From positions 64,813-128,812 of the forward strand of contig DKPN01000009.1 in assembly GCA_002471195.1 (NCBI GenBank): a DNA stretch of 64,000 nt. The letters run 5' to 3'. This document shows, piece after piece, positions 52,278 through 61,314 of this stretch (its first letter is position 1; each line of letters begins with the position of its first letter). The notes below the pieces were generated by a model. That model had not been told where the DNA came from. It worked only from the letters and a program-made list of their open reading frames with translations, and ran no database searches. The stretch is from Bacteroides sp. UBA7333 (GTDB taxonomy: Bacteria; Bacteroidota; Bacteroidia; Bacteroidales; Bacteroidaceae). The translations under genes and the position numbers were made by a program.

Positions 52278-52299
52278 TAAAAAAAATATTAATATTTAT

Positions 52300-52342
52300 A
52301 ACACTGATAATAAGAATAATATCTTGTTGTCAGTGTTTTTTT
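52300..52342 (+). terminator. Terminator of the sppA-lpxK-PNP-thiL operon
   Basis: AACACTGA (52300-52307) pairs with TCAGTGTT (52330-52337), followed by a T tract; the loop is 22 nt. Confidence 0.72.
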
Positions 52343-52365
52343 ATTGAAAAAAAATACTGGTAAAA

Positions 52366-52396
52366 TTTGTATAATAGAAAACTTTGTCTACCTTTG
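52366..52396 (+). promoter_or_regulatory. Promoter of tRNA-Phe
   Basis: TTTG (52366-52369), 19 bases, TACCTTTG (52389-52396), 17 bases before the mature tRNA; a full consensus match. Confidence 0.8.
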
Positions 52397-52413
52397 CAAC
52401 CGCAAACAAGAAC

Positions 52414-52486
52414 GGTACCATAGCTCAGTTGGTAGAGCAAAGGACTGAAAATCCTTGTGTCCCCGGTTCGATTCCTGGTGGTACCA
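52414..52486 (+). tRNA. tRNA-Phe (GAA)
   Basis: 73 nt fold as a cloverleaf: acceptor GGTACCA/TGGTACC, D stem GCTC/GAGC, anticodon stem AAGGA/TCCTT with loop CTGAAAA (anticodon GAA), T arm with TTCGATT, discriminator A. The 3' CCA is not encoded. It stands alone with its own promoter and terminator. Confidence 0.97.
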
Positions 52487-52487
52487 C

Positions 52488-52525
52488 AAAAAAAGAGTTA
52501 CATTAATTAATGTAACTCTTTTTTT
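52488..52525 (+). terminator. Terminator of tRNA-Phe
   Basis: A perfect palindrome, arms AAAAGAGTTACATTAA and TTAATGTAACTCTTTT, followed by further T. Confidence 0.88.
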
Positions 52526-52835
52526 CTTCCGATGCTTTGTTATTAATGTGGCATCCTACCGGTTCCTATCGAAATATCGAATTCGATATGTGAAATATAA
52601 CAAGCAAAGTCTTAGTGAATTTTTAATTCATAATCCACAATCCATAATTCTTTTTCTTTTCTTATTTTACTATGTCATTCATTATTTGGATAAACATATT
52701 AATTTTTGTTATTAAATGAAATTTATAGAATTTAATAAATGTATACTTTTCCATAAAGATCAGTTTTTATTTATTAATTTGCATGAAATTATATTTTGAA
52801 AACAACTAATTAATTTTATAATCTAATAATTAAAA
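52526..52835. other. Intergenic region before the beta-galactosidase gene
   Basis: About 310 AT-rich bases with no supported gene. A TTAATTTG stretch near 52775 is the closest match to a promoter -7 element. Confidence 0.4.
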
Positions 52836-55800
52836 ATGAAGAGGAGTTCCATTCTTTTATTGGGTGCTGTTCTGTGTGGTGCCAGTTTACAGCTTAAAGC
52901 AGACAATCCGCCTAGCAAACCATTACCCTATTGGCAAGACATTCAAACCGTATCGGTTAATCGTGAGGAGCCGCGTACTGCATTTATGACGTATGTAAAT
53001 CGTGATAATGCTTTGACTGGTCGTTATGAAAATAGTAAATACTATCATCTGCTTAATGGCAAATGGAAATTTTACTATACAGACTCTCATCAGACATTGC
53101 CAAATGACATCGGCAACGCTAATTCGTCAACAACAAAAGATTGGGATGAGATTACCGTACCAGGAAACTGGGAAGTGCAAGGTCATGGTGTTGCTATTTA
53201 TACCAATCATGGTTATGAATTTAAAGCTTTGAACCCTGAACCTCCTAAATTGCCTGCCGATATTCCAGTAGGAGTATATCAACGTGATATTAATATTCCA
53301 AGCAACTGGATGTCTCGCGATATATATTTACACATTGCAGGTGCCAAATCGGGTGTCTATGTATATATTAATGGTCAAGAGGTAGGATACAACGAAGACT
53401 CTAAGAATCCTGCTGAATTCTTGATTAATAAATATATTCATGAAGGTCAAAACTCTTTGGTGTTGAAAATCATGCGCTGGAGTACAGGTTCGTATTTAGA
53501 ATGTCAAGATTTTTGGCGTCTTAGTGGTATCGAACGTGATGTGTTTTTATATGCACAGCCAAAGGTTGCCGTAAAAGATTTTCGTGTTGTTTCTACATTG
53601 AATGATACATATCAAGATGGTATTTTTCAACTTGGAGTCGATGTACGCAATAGTGCAGATAATGCACAAAGTGTATCTGTATCGTATGAATTGTTGAACA
53701 AACAAGGTGCAGTGATAGCCGATTCGACAATTATGTGTAATATTCCAGCAGATGCATCGCAAACAGTTGATTTTAATCACTTGTTATTGGATGTAAAAAC
53801 TTGGACATCAGAAGATCCTAATCTATATAAACTTTTGATTACTTTAAAACAAAATGATAAAGTAACAGAAATTGTGCCCTATAATGTAGGTTTTAGAAAG
53901 ATTGAAATAAAAGAAATTGATCAAATAGCAGGCAACGGTAAGCCCTATGTGGCATTATTAATTAATGGTCAACCCATTAAATTAAAAGGTGTAAACATCC
54001 ACGAACACAACGAAAGTACCGGGCATTATGTTCCTGAAGAGTTGATGCGTAAAGATTTTGAATTGATGAAACTTTATAATATCAACACTGTTCGTCTTTG
54101 TCATTATCCACAAGATCGTCGCTTTTATGAGCTTTGCGATGAATATGGACTTTATGTTTACGATGAGGCTAATATTGAATCGCATGGTATGTATTATGAT
54201 CTTCGTAAAGGTGGCTCATTGGGCAATAATCCAGAATGGTTGAAACCGCATATGTATCGTACCATAAATATGTTTGAGCGTAATAAAAACTATCCTTCGG
54301 TGACTTTTTGGTCGTTAGGAAATGAAGCGGGCAATGGATATAACTTTTATCAAACTTATTTATGTTTGAAAGAAAGAGATAAAGATTTAATGGATCGCCC
54401 TGTAAACTATGAACGCGCTCAGTGGGAGTGGAATTCAGATATGTATGTGCCGCAGTATCCATCGGCCAAGTGGTTAGCTTCGGTAGGAATGAAGGGGTCT
54501 GATCGTCCTATTGTGCCTTCTGAGTATTCACATGCAATGGGCAACTCGAATGGTAATCTTTGGGATCAATGGAAAGAGATATACAAATATCCTAACCTCC
54601 AAGGAGGTTATATTTGGGATTGGGTAGACCAAGGTATCCTTGAAATTGATAAAGATGGCTGTAAATATTGGACATATGGTGGCGATTATGGTGTAGATGC
54701 TCCAAGTGATGGCAATTTCTGTTGTAATGGGGTAGTAGGTCCCGATCGTAAACCACATCCAGCTATGGCAGAAGTTAAATATGCTCATCAAGATGTTGCT
54801 TTCGATGCCGTCGATGCTGCAAATGGTAAATACAGTGTGTTTAATCGCTTCTATTTTACCAATCTAGATAAGTATCATGTAAATTATGAACTTCGTGCCA
54901 ATGGTAAGGTGGTAAAAAAGGGCAAAGTTAATCTTTCGGTTGCTCCTCAAACGATGCAAGAATTTACAATTCCAGTGAAACTTCCACAATCTAAACCGGG
55001 TGTTGATTATTACGTACACTTTAGCGTAACTACAAAAACTGCCGAAACTTTGGTTCCTGCCGGACATGAAATTGCTTATGAGCAGTTTTACTTGCCTACG
55101 CAAGCTGATAAAATAGCTTTCAAAACCACAGGTCCTGCTTTACAATTTAAAACAGTAGGTAATGATATCGAAGTTTATTCTTCTAAAGTGAATTTTGTAT
55201 TCAATAAATCTACCGGCTTGGTCAATTCATATCGAGTAGATGGTGTTGAATATTTTGATAAAGGTTTTGGTATACAACCTAACTTCTGGCGTGCTCCTAA
55301 TGATAATGATTATGGAAACGGTGCTCCAAAACGTCTACAAGTATGGAAAGAGTCAAGCTCTAATTTTAATGTGTCTGATGCAACTGTATCCATGGATGGA
55401 AATGCAGCAATGATTAAAGTTGTATATACACTTGCTGCTGGCAATAAGTATGAAGTAGATTATAAAGTCTACCCTAATGGTGTTGTAAATGTAAATGCAC
55501 TGTTTAATGGCACAAATATGGGGGTTGTAGCAACGGAGCAATCAGAAGATAATAAGTTAGCAACATTTAGTCCCGGTGGCAATCAAATTGGAGCCGAACA
55601 GATGGAAGTGCCCCGTATTGGCATGCGTTTCCGTATTCCGTCTTCTATGAATCGTGTTGAGTATTTTGGCAGAGGTCCCGAAGAAAACTATATAGATCGT
55701 CAAGCAGGAACAATGGTTGGACGTTATAAAACCACTGCCGATGATATGTATGTTGATTATGTTCGTCCGCAAGAGAATGGGCATCGTACCGATACACGTT

Positions 55801-56204
55801 GGGTAGCGTTAAGTGCAAATAATGGCAAAGGACTTCTCGTTTTAGCCGACAAAACGATTGGTTTCAATTCTTTACGCAATAGTATTGAAGATTTTGATAG
55901 CGAAGAATCAAACCATGCCTATCAATGGAGAAATCGCTCTCCAGAAGAGATTGCATCAAAAGACGATCAAAAGGCTAAAAACGCTATGATGAAAATGACC
56001 CATATCAACGATGTTAAACCAAGAGATTATGTTGAGGTATGTGTCGATTTAAAACAGCAAGGTGTGGCCGGATATAATAGTTGGGGGGCACGTCCTGAGC
56101 CAGGATATACTATTCCGGCTGATCAAGACTATGAGTGGGGCTTTACATTGATTCCAATCAATAGTTCGAAAGAGATTGACTCGTCACTCAAATATCAATA
56201 TTAA
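52836..56204 (+). CDS. Beta-galactosidase, GH2, LacZ-type, exported
   Basis: It hydrolyses terminal beta-galactosides. The 1122 aa start with a signal peptide (MKRSSILLLGAVLCGASLQL, cleavage near KADN). Then follow the GH2 sugar-binding domain, an Ig-like domain, the TIM barrel, a second Ig-like domain and the large C-terminal Bgal_small_N domain (to about 1110). The acid/base Glu is in FWSLGNEAGNG (about 495) and the nucleophile in VPSEYSHAMGNS (about 562). No SusC/SusD pair or regulator adjoins, so it is not inside a visible PUL. Probably periplasmic. Confidence 0.94.
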   Translation: MKRSSILLLGAVLCGASLQLKADNPPSKPLPYWQDIQTVSVNREEPRTAFMTYVNRDNALTGRYENSKYYHLLNGKWKFYYTDSHQTLPNDIGNANSSTTKDWDEITVPGNWEVQGHGVAIYTNHGYEFKALNPEPPKLPADIPVGVYQRDINIPSNWMSRDIYLHIAGAKSGVYVYINGQEVGYNEDSKNPAEFLINKYIHEGQNSLVLKIMRWSTGSYLECQDFWRLSGIERDVFLYAQPKVAVKDFRVVSTLNDTYQDGIFQLGVDVRNSADNAQSVSVSYELLNKQGAVIADSTIMCNIPADASQTVDFNHLLLDVKTWTSEDPNLYKLLITLKQNDKVTEIVPYNVGFRKIEIKEIDQIAGNGKPYVALLINGQPIKLKGVNIHEHNESTGHYVPEELMRKDFELMKLYNINTVRLCHYPQDRRFYELCDEYGLYVYDEANIESHGMYYDLRKGGSLGNNPEWLKPHMYRTINMFERNKNYPSVTFWSLGNEAGNGYNFYQTYLCLKERDKDLMDRPVNYERAQWEWNSDMYVPQYPSAKWLASVGMKGSDRPIVPSEYSHAMGNSNGNLWDQWKEIYKYPNLQGGYIWDWVDQGILEIDKDGCKYWTYGGDYGVDAPSDGNFCCNGVVGPDRKPHPAMAEVKYAHQDVAFDAVDAANGKYSVFNRFYFTNLDKYHVNYELRANGKVVKKGKVNLSVAPQTMQEFTIPVKLPQSKPGVDYYVHFSVTTKTAETLVPAGHEIAYEQFYLPTQADKIAFKTTGPALQFKTVGNDIEVYSSKVNFVFNKSTGLVNSYRVDGVEYFDKGFGIQPNFWRAPNDNDYGNGAPKRLQVWKESSSNFNVSDATVSMDGNAAMIKVVYTLAAGNKYEVDYKVYPNGVVNVNALFNGTNMGVVATEQSEDNKLATFSPGGNQIGAEQMEVPRIGMRFRIPSSMNRVEYFGRGPEENYIDRQAGTMVGRYKTTADDMYVDYVRPQENGHRTDTRWVALSANNGKGLLVLADKTIGFNSLRNSIEDFDSEESNHAYQWRNRSPEEIASKDDQKAKNAMMKMTHINDVKPRDYVEVCVDLKQQGVAGYNSWGARPEPGYTIPADQDYEWGFTLIPINSSKEIDSSLKYQY

Positions 56205-56296
56205 TAGATAAATTGATCGGAAAAAAATATTCCGCAAGTTCGAAAGTGAACGCATACTTTTGCAACTTGTAAACTGGTTTTGTTAAGAATAGGAGA

Positions 56297-56340
56297 AAAT
56301 CCCATTTTGATCCGTTGCAGGTCAAAATGGGATTTCTTTG
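56297..56340 (+). terminator. Terminator of the beta-galactosidase gene
   Basis: AAATCCCATTTTGA and TCAAAATGGGATTT form a 14-bp stem with an 11-nt loop, then CTTTGTTTT. Confidence 0.85.
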
Positions 56341-56452
56341 TTTTGGAATAATACCAGTATTTCATTTGATATACTTTGTAATGTATACTCAAATTTAGTA
56401 TATATGAATTTACCAATTGGTAAGTCTGTTCGAAAAGTAAATGGGGCATTCA

Positions 56453-56531
56453 TCCAATTTCGTGAAAAAGGCATGTCACGATGGTGAATAACCTGGATCA
56501 AGTTTGTGATATAGGTTATTCACCACCGTGA
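56453..56531. repeat. Phased array of 13-nt dyads, 22-bp period (locus D)
   Basis: Cores TCCAATTTCGTGA (56453), GTCACGATGGTGA (56475), ATCAAGTTTGTGA (56497) and TTCACCACCGTGA (56519) start exactly 22 bp apart with 9-nt spacers (AAAAGGCAT, ATAACCTGG, TATAGGTTA). Two cores are TCAC-N4-GTGA dyads as in locus A. The outer halves form a 22-bp inverted repeat (56473-56494 with 56513-56534, one mismatch). It lies between converging genes and lacks a T tract. Confidence 0.7.
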
Positions 56532-56583
56532 CATATCTAAAAAACGTAGTTATATTATTGCTATTATCTCGAATTGAAAGGTT

Positions 56584-57624
56584 TTAGCGAATGTAGTGGA
56601 ATATGTAGTTCCCGAAATGTTTGCTACTCTCAAATGATGTATAATCCTTTATAGAAGGAGCTTTTACTCCCTCATGCAATTGTAACGATGTTTTCTCTAC
56701 AAAAGCTTCGTCCCACACTCCTAAATCTATAAATGATTGTAATAATATACTACCACCTTCTACCAATAATGAATGGATCCCTTTAGTATATAGATGCGAA
56801 AGTATCTGTGCAATTGAGTTGTCTGTTTTGTCAAACGCTGCAAACTCAATGTTTGGCTTTGTCGGTACAGAAGAGGGGTTTTCTGTGAATATTACAGAAG
56901 GTACCGTTCCATCATATATATGATAATTGGTAGCCACTTTTAATTTTCTATCAATTAAGATTCGAGTAGGATTTTCTCCTGTCCAATTGCGCACAGTTAA
57001 TGTGGGATTGTCGAGTAAGGCCGTATTGGTGCCCACCATAATGCCATCTGCATCTGCTCGTCTTTTATGTACTAACATTGACGTGAATTCATTTGATAGT
57101 TTTGCAGCCTTACCGTTAGTTCTATTTTTGTCAATATAATTGTCAACTGATTCGGCCCATTTTAATGTAATGTAAGGTCTTCGAAGTGTGTGAGATGTAA
57201 TAAATGTACGGATAAGGTGTTTGCATTCATATTCTAAAACCCCTACTATCACTTCTCTTCCAGCTGTTTGTAATTTTTTTATTCCTTGTCCGGCTACTTT
57301 AGAGAATGGGTCTTGGCAGCCAATCACAATGCGGGGTATTCCTTTTTCGATAATCAAATCGGCACATGGAGGTGTTTTCCCATAATGTGAACAGGGTTCA
57401 AGGCTCACATAAATGGTAGAACGTTTTAAAAGAGATTGATCTTTGACAGATGCAATGGCATTTACCTCCGCATGGGCTTCACCATATTTTCGATGATAAC
57501 CTTCGCCAATAATGCGATTGTCGCACACAATTACTGCTCCTACCATTGGGTTGGGCGAAACATGTCCTAAACCTTTTTGTGCCAATTGAATGCAACGCTG
57601 CATGTATCTCTTATCAAATTCCAT
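56584..57624 (-). CDS. ribD: Bifunctional riboflavin deaminase/reductase
   Basis: It deaminates the pyrimidine from GTP and reduces its ribosyl side chain in riboflavin synthesis. The 346 aa have an N-terminal cytidine-deaminase-like domain (about 1-145) with the zinc site HAEVNAI and PCSHYGKTPPC, and a C-terminal RibD_C reductase domain (about 150-340) with LKWAESVDNYID and LLVEGGSILLQSFI. Single gene with its own promoter; no riboflavin (FMN) riboswitch is recognised in the 30-base leader. Confidence 0.94.
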   Translation of the reverse strand: MEFDKRYMQRCIQLAQKGLGHVSPNPMVGAVIVCDNRIIGEGYHRKYGEAHAEVNAIASVKDQSLLKRSTIYVSLEPCSHYGKTPPCADLIIEKGIPRIVIGCQDPFSKVAGQGIKKLQTAGREVIVGVLEYECKHLIRTFITSHTLRRPYITLKWAESVDNYIDKNRTNGKAAKLSNEFTSMLVHKRRADADGIMVGTNTALLDNPTLTVRNWTGENPTRILIDRKLKVATNYHIYDGTVPSVIFTENPSSVPTKPNIEFAAFDKTDNSIAQILSHLYTKGIHSLLVEGGSILLQSFIDLGVWDEAFVEKTSLQLHEGVKAPSIKDYTSFESSKHFGNYIFHYIR

Positions 57625-57651
57625 AACTCTATATTTAATTTCCTATGATTG

Positions 57652-57659
57652 CAAAGTTA
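57652..57659 (-). promoter_or_regulatory. -7 promoter element of ribD
   Basis: Minus-strand TAACTTTG lies 28 bases before the ribD ATG. Confidence 0.55.
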
Positions 57660-58092
57660 GCAGTTTTATAGAAAACAACTAACTCTCTTTTTAAAATTAC
57701 CTTATAGAGTGTTGAGATTTATGGTGTAAACATCGGCATAATATCCTTTTAATTCCTCCAATGAGTTAAACTATAAATATATGCATAGGTTTAATAATAT
57801 ATATTGATATTAAATGTTGATTAATGATAAATGTAGTATGGCTTGCTTGGTTCCGTCCCATATAACTCTTATAAATAGTATATTTATGAATATGCTGAAT
57901 TTAGAAAGAGTCATAAGACTCTATTATTATATGTAATAAAAAATGCATGTTATTATTGCGTCGGAGTAGTATTTTATTACTTTTATGCTTATTTTATATG
58001 GGTAACTTTTAATACTAGATTTTATTTTGTAGAAAAAAGAATTTACTCTATCTATATTGGATCAAAGGGAATTATGTTTATCGCAACTCACA
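57660..58092. other. AT-rich intergenic region upstream of two small frames
   Basis: About 430 bases with no supported gene. A short AGAGTCATAAGACTCT hairpin lies near 57907. From about 58031 a frame without ATG runs into the small ORF at 58093. Confidence 0.4.
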
Positions 58093-58197
58093 ATGAAAGA
58101 CGTAGAAGAAGGTACTGTTATAGCAGTTGCTGTTTGCTACCTTGCAATTGATGAAGCAGAATCAGATTATAACAAATGTATGAAAACAGCGATATAA
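58093..58197 (+). CDS. Possible small ORF or gene remnant, 34 aa
   Basis: ATG at 58093 encodes MKDVEEGTVIAVAVCYLAID and 14 more residues. The same frame is open upstream to a TAG at about 58031 and reads KEFTLSILDQRELCLSQLT, so it may be the 3' end of a decayed longer gene. It stops 12 bases before the next gene. No family is recognised; it could be spurious. Confidence 0.3.
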   Translation: MKDVEEGTVIAVAVCYLAIDEAESDYNKCMKTAI

Positions 58198-58209
58198 TAA
58201 ATTGATAAA

Positions 58210-58554
58210 ATGAAATTAATATTTACTAACAAGTGGTTTTCTCCCATGTGGCCTATAGGCAAACGTAGATGTGGAGATTTAACAAGACCTAGATATTATG
58301 ATGTTTACATGATATCTGTTATTTTGCTGATCATTTCATTGTCTGTTGTGAATAATCCTGAAGCTATTAAAACGTTTACTGAGTATAAAATAGTTTTCTT
58401 GATCGCTCTATTACTGTCTTTGGCTATAATAAATTGTATTTATATTTTCGATATAGTCATCTTTCTGAAAAAGAAGCAATCTATTGATATATGCACTGTT
58501 TTATTGATGATTGTTGTGAATACTCTTTGTTTCTTGGCAATCTTTTCGGCGTAA
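58210..58554 (+). CDS. Small three-TM membrane protein
   Basis: This 114-aa protein has a charged N-terminal 32 residues (FTNKWFSPMWPIGKRRCGDL) and three hydrophobic helices: VYMISVILLIISLSVV, IVFLIALLLSLAIINCIYIF and DICTVLLMIVVNTLCFLAIF. No family is recognised. It lies in an isolated AT-rich stretch with a possible remnant just upstream and a weak terminator downstream, so it may be accessory. Confidence 0.55.
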   Translation: MKLIFTNKWFSPMWPIGKRRCGDLTRPRYYDVYMISVILLIISLSVVNNPEAIKTFTEYKIVFLIALLLSLAIINCIYIFDIVIFLKKKQSIDICTVLLMIVVNTLCFLAIFSA

Positions 58555-58647
58555 TTAATAGGTTCAGTTTTTCCCTAATTTAGATCTGATATTATGGTTA
58601 AATGTTTGTTGTTTTAAAAACCTCCTACTTTCTTATATAAATGTTAT

Positions 58648-58667
58648 ACCATTATTAATGGTTTTTG
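58648..58667 (+). terminator. Weak terminator after the small membrane protein
   Basis: ACCATT, loop ATT, AATGGT, then TTTTTG: a 6-bp stem only. Confidence 0.4.
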
Positions 58668-58737
58668 TAAAAGTGCAATCAATTGAAAAACGATTTTATA
58701 ATGACGTGAAACTTTATAGAGTCAATAAATAATTTGT

Positions 58738-58745
58738 TACTTTTG
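58738..58745 (+). promoter_or_regulatory. -7 promoter element of prmC
   Basis: TACTTTTG lies 25 bases before the prmC ATG. Confidence 0.55.
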
Positions 58746-58770
58746 AAAACTAATTGTAAAAACTCTATTA

Positions 58771-59622
58771 ATGGATCGTATATCAGTTGTAATAAAAAAT
58801 ACATTAAGTACTATTTACTCGCCCGGAGAAGCCAAAAGTATCATGATGATAGTTTGGTGTGATGTATTAGGGAAAGATCCGATGGATATATATTTACAGC
58901 GTGATACTCAACTATCAGAAAACGAAAAGGCATTATTGCAAGATGTTATGAAGCGGTTGATGCTTTTCGAGCCGATACAATACATTTGTGGAGAAGCCAG
59001 TTTTTGTGGGAAAACTTTTCGAGTGGCTCCGGGGGTACTTATTCCACGTCCCGAAACCCAAGAGCTAGTCGAGCTGATTGTAAATGAAAATAAACTGGAT
59101 AAACCTCGAATTCTGGATATTGGAACCGGTAGTGGTTGTATATCTATCTCGTTGTCGTTGTTGATGCCACAAGCCATAATTACTGCATGGGATATATCGG
59201 ATGAGGCTTTAAAAATAGCTAATGACAATAATAGATTATTGAATGGACGCGTTGAGTTTGCGAAGAAAGATATTTTGACTTTCGATAGTGATCATCAAAA
59301 GTTGAAATATGATATTATAGTGAGCAATCCACCCTATATTACACAATCTGAAAAAGAGGATATGGAACGCAATGTTTTGGATTGGGAACCTGATCTAGCT
59401 CTTTTTGTCGAAAATGATGATCCACTTTTATTTTATAGAAAGATTGCTGAGGTTGGGCTAGATATTCTTCGTGTGGGAGGTTGGGTCTATTTTGAAATTA
59501 ACCGTGCCTATGGTACTGAAACTGTTGAAATGCTACAAGCATTTGGATATAGCAACTGTAGTATTTTGAAAGATGAATTTGGTAATGATCGTATTGTAAA
59601 AGCATCTAAATTATTATGTTGA
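58771..59622 (+). CDS. prmC: Release factor glutamine methyltransferase
   Basis: It methylates the Gln of the GGQ motif in release factors RF1/RF2. The 283 aa have an N-terminal helical domain and an SAM-dependent methyltransferase fold with ILDIGTGSGCISISLS (motif I) and the catalytic IVSNPPYI. VLIPRPETQELVE is the family motif ahead of it. It overlaps recX by 7 bases, so the two are co-translated. Confidence 0.94.
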   Translation: MDRISVVIKNTLSTIYSPGEAKSIMMIVWCDVLGKDPMDIYLQRDTQLSENEKALLQDVMKRLMLFEPIQYICGEASFCGKTFRVAPGVLIPRPETQELVELIVNENKLDKPRILDIGTGSGCISISLSLLMPQAIITAWDISDEALKIANDNNRLLNGRVEFAKKDILTFDSDHQKLKYDIIVSNPPYITQSEKEDMERNVLDWEPDLALFVENDDPLLFYRKIAEVGLDILRVGGWVYFEINRAYGTETVEMLQAFGYSNCSILKDEFGNDRIVKASKLLC

Positions 59623-60080
59623 CAGAGAATGATGCCTATAATAAATTGGCTTCTTTATGTGCGGGGGTAGAATCTTGTAAAGCCGATTTGGAAGAGAAAT
59701 TAAAACGTTGGGAAATTCAAGCAGACATGCGTCAACGGATTTTGAATCGTCTTGAAAAAGAAAGGTTTATCGATGAAGAACGCTTTGCTAATGCTTTTGT
59801 GAGAGATAAATTTCGTTTCTCGAAATGGGGGAAACTAAAAATATCGCAAGCGTTGTATCATAAAAAGATATCGAGTGAAGCAATAGCCCAATCACTCGGA
59901 CTGATAAACGATGAAGAGTATCTTGAGGTTTTAAATAATGTAATCGCTTCAAAAAGAAAAAACATCAAAGCCAAAAATGACTTCGAATTTAATAGTAAAT
60001 TGATTCGTTTTGCATTAAGTAGAGGCTTTGAATATGTTGATATTAAGCAATGTATCAAAGATTTTGATGATGAAGAATAA
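59616..60080 (+). CDS. recX: Regulatory protein RecX
   Basis: RecX binds and inhibits RecA filaments. The 154-aa protein is helical, with CKADLEEKLKRWEIQ, LEKERFIDEERFANAFVRDK and SKWGKLKISQALYHKKI, the characteristic repeated three-helix units. It starts 7 bases inside the prmC 3' end (ATG at 59616), a conserved arrangement in Bacteroidales. No recA is in the window. Confidence 0.88.
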   Translation: MLTENDAYNKLASLCAGVESCKADLEEKLKRWEIQADMRQRILNRLEKERFIDEERFANAFVRDKFRFSKWGKLKISQALYHKKISSEAIAQSLGLINDEEYLEVLNNVIASKRKNIKAKNDFEFNSKLIRFALSRGFEYVDIKQCIKDFDDEE

Positions 60081-60104
60081 ACTGTAAAAATAACGACAAT
60101 CTTC

Positions 60105-60135
60105 TTTGTGTTTCGTTCAATTTTAGTTACTTTTG
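60105..60135 (+). promoter_or_regulatory. Promoter of the pyrE operon
   Basis: TTTG (60105-60108), 19 bases, TACTTTTG (60128-60135): a full consensus match 29 bases before the pyrE ATG. Confidence 0.75.
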
Positions 60136-60164
60136 CAGCATATAACTATAAAGTTAGGTTAATT

Positions 60165-60803
60165 ATGAAAACTTTGGAGAGATTGTTTGCAGAGAAACTG
60201 CTAAAAATTAAAGCGATAAAACTACAACCTGATAATCCTTTTACTTGGGCTTCTGGATGGAAATCGCCTTTTTATTGTGATAACCGCAAAACTCTTTCAT
60301 ATCCTTCGCTTCGTTCATTCGTAAAATTCGAAATAACACGCTTAGTTCTTGAAAAATTCGGTCAGGTTGATGCCATCGCTGGTGTAGCTACAGGTGCAAT
60401 TCCACAAGGAGCCTTGGTTGCAGATGCTTTAAATTTACCTTTTGTATATGTTCGTGCCACACCTAAAGATCATGGTTTGGAAAACCTAATTGAAGGTGAG
60501 TTGCGTCCGGGCATGAAAGTTGTGGTGGTTGAAGATTTGATTTCGACAGGCGGAAGCAGTTTGAAAGCAGTGGAAGCGATCAGAAGAGATGGTTGTGAAG
60601 TAATTGGTATGGTGGCTGCATTTACTTATGGATTTCCCGTAGCAATTGCCGCATTTAAAGATGCAAAAGTTCCATTGGTTACCTTAACAAACTATGAGGC
60701 TGTAATTGATGTAGCACTTCGCACCGGTTATATTGAAGATACTGATGTTGATACATTAAACGAATGGCGTAAAGATCCTGCAAACTGGGAGCCTGGAAAA
60801 TAA
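60165..60803 (+). CDS. pyrE: Orotate phosphoribosyltransferase
   Basis: It joins orotate and PRPP to give OMP in pyrimidine synthesis. The 212 aa show the orotate loop region (PFTWASGWKSPFYCDNRK), the flexible loop with VRATPKDHG, and the PRPP motif VVVVEDLISTGGSS. The ATG at 60165 (MKTLERLFAEKLL) was chosen because the in-frame ATG at 60108 lies inside the promoter. First of an operon with SRPBCC, argH and a lipoprotein gene. Confidence 0.93.
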   Translation: MKTLERLFAEKLLKIKAIKLQPDNPFTWASGWKSPFYCDNRKTLSYPSLRSFVKFEITRLVLEKFGQVDAIAGVATGAIPQGALVADALNLPFVYVRATPKDHGLENLIEGELRPGMKVVVVEDLISTGGSSLKAVEAIRRDGCEVIGMVAAFTYGFPVAIAAFKDAKVPLVTLTNYEAVIDVALRTGYIEDTDVDTLNEWRKDPANWEPGK

Positions 60804-60893
60804 CGTTGTTCAGAAAAACATATAAATGAAATGAAAGAATGATTCGGGCTGAAAATGTTTGAATCGTTCTTTTTGTCTTTAATAATTATACTT

Positions 60894-61304
60894 ATGACAA
60901 AATTCGAAAGTAGCGTAAAGCACATCCCATATTCGCAAGAAAGAGTTTTTACTAAATTGTCCGATTTAAGCAATTTAGAATCGATTAAAGACCGTCTGCC
61001 ACAAGACAAAGTAAAGGATTTGAGTTTCGATGTCGATACTTTGAGTTTTACTGCATCCCCTATCGGACAAATCACATTGAAAATTGTTGAGCGGGAGCCA
61101 CACAAATGTGTAAAACTAGAAACCTTAAATTCACCCCTTCCATTTAATTTGTGGATACAACTGGTACCTGTCACCGAAGCAGAGTGTAAAGTAAAAGTTA
61201 CCATTGGTATGGAGTTGAATCCTTTTATGAAAACCATGGTGCAAAAACCTCTGAATGAAGGTTTAGAGAAGATGGTTGATATGTTATCGATTATTCATTA
61301 TTAA
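60894..61304 (+). CDS. SRPBCC-fold (START/Bet v 1-like) protein
   Basis: This 136-aa cytoplasmic protein starts MTKFESSVKHIPYSQERVFT, the typical first strand and helix of the SRPBCC fold, and ends with the long C-terminal helix NPFMKTMVQKPLNEGLEKM. The start at 60894 removes 13 hydrophobic residues that do not fit the fold. It lies between pyrE and argH (10 bases before argH). A ligand cannot be inferred; orthologues sit at the same place in related genomes, as far as I recall. Confidence 0.78.
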   Translation: MTKFESSVKHIPYSQERVFTKLSDLSNLESIKDRLPQDKVKDLSFDVDTLSFTASPIGQITLKIVEREPHKCVKLETLNSPLPFNLWIQLVPVTEAECKVKVTIGMELNPFMKTMVQKPLNEGLEKMVDMLSIIHY

Positions 61305-61314
61305 TTATAAAATT

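Noticed and set aside
52836..56204. Beta-galactosidase as part of a PUL
   Set aside because: Neighbouring genes are a tRNA and ribD; no transport or regulatory partner is adjacent.
57625..57660. FMN riboswitch upstream of ribD
   Set aside because: The leader between promoter and ATG is about 25 nt, too short for an FMN aptamer.
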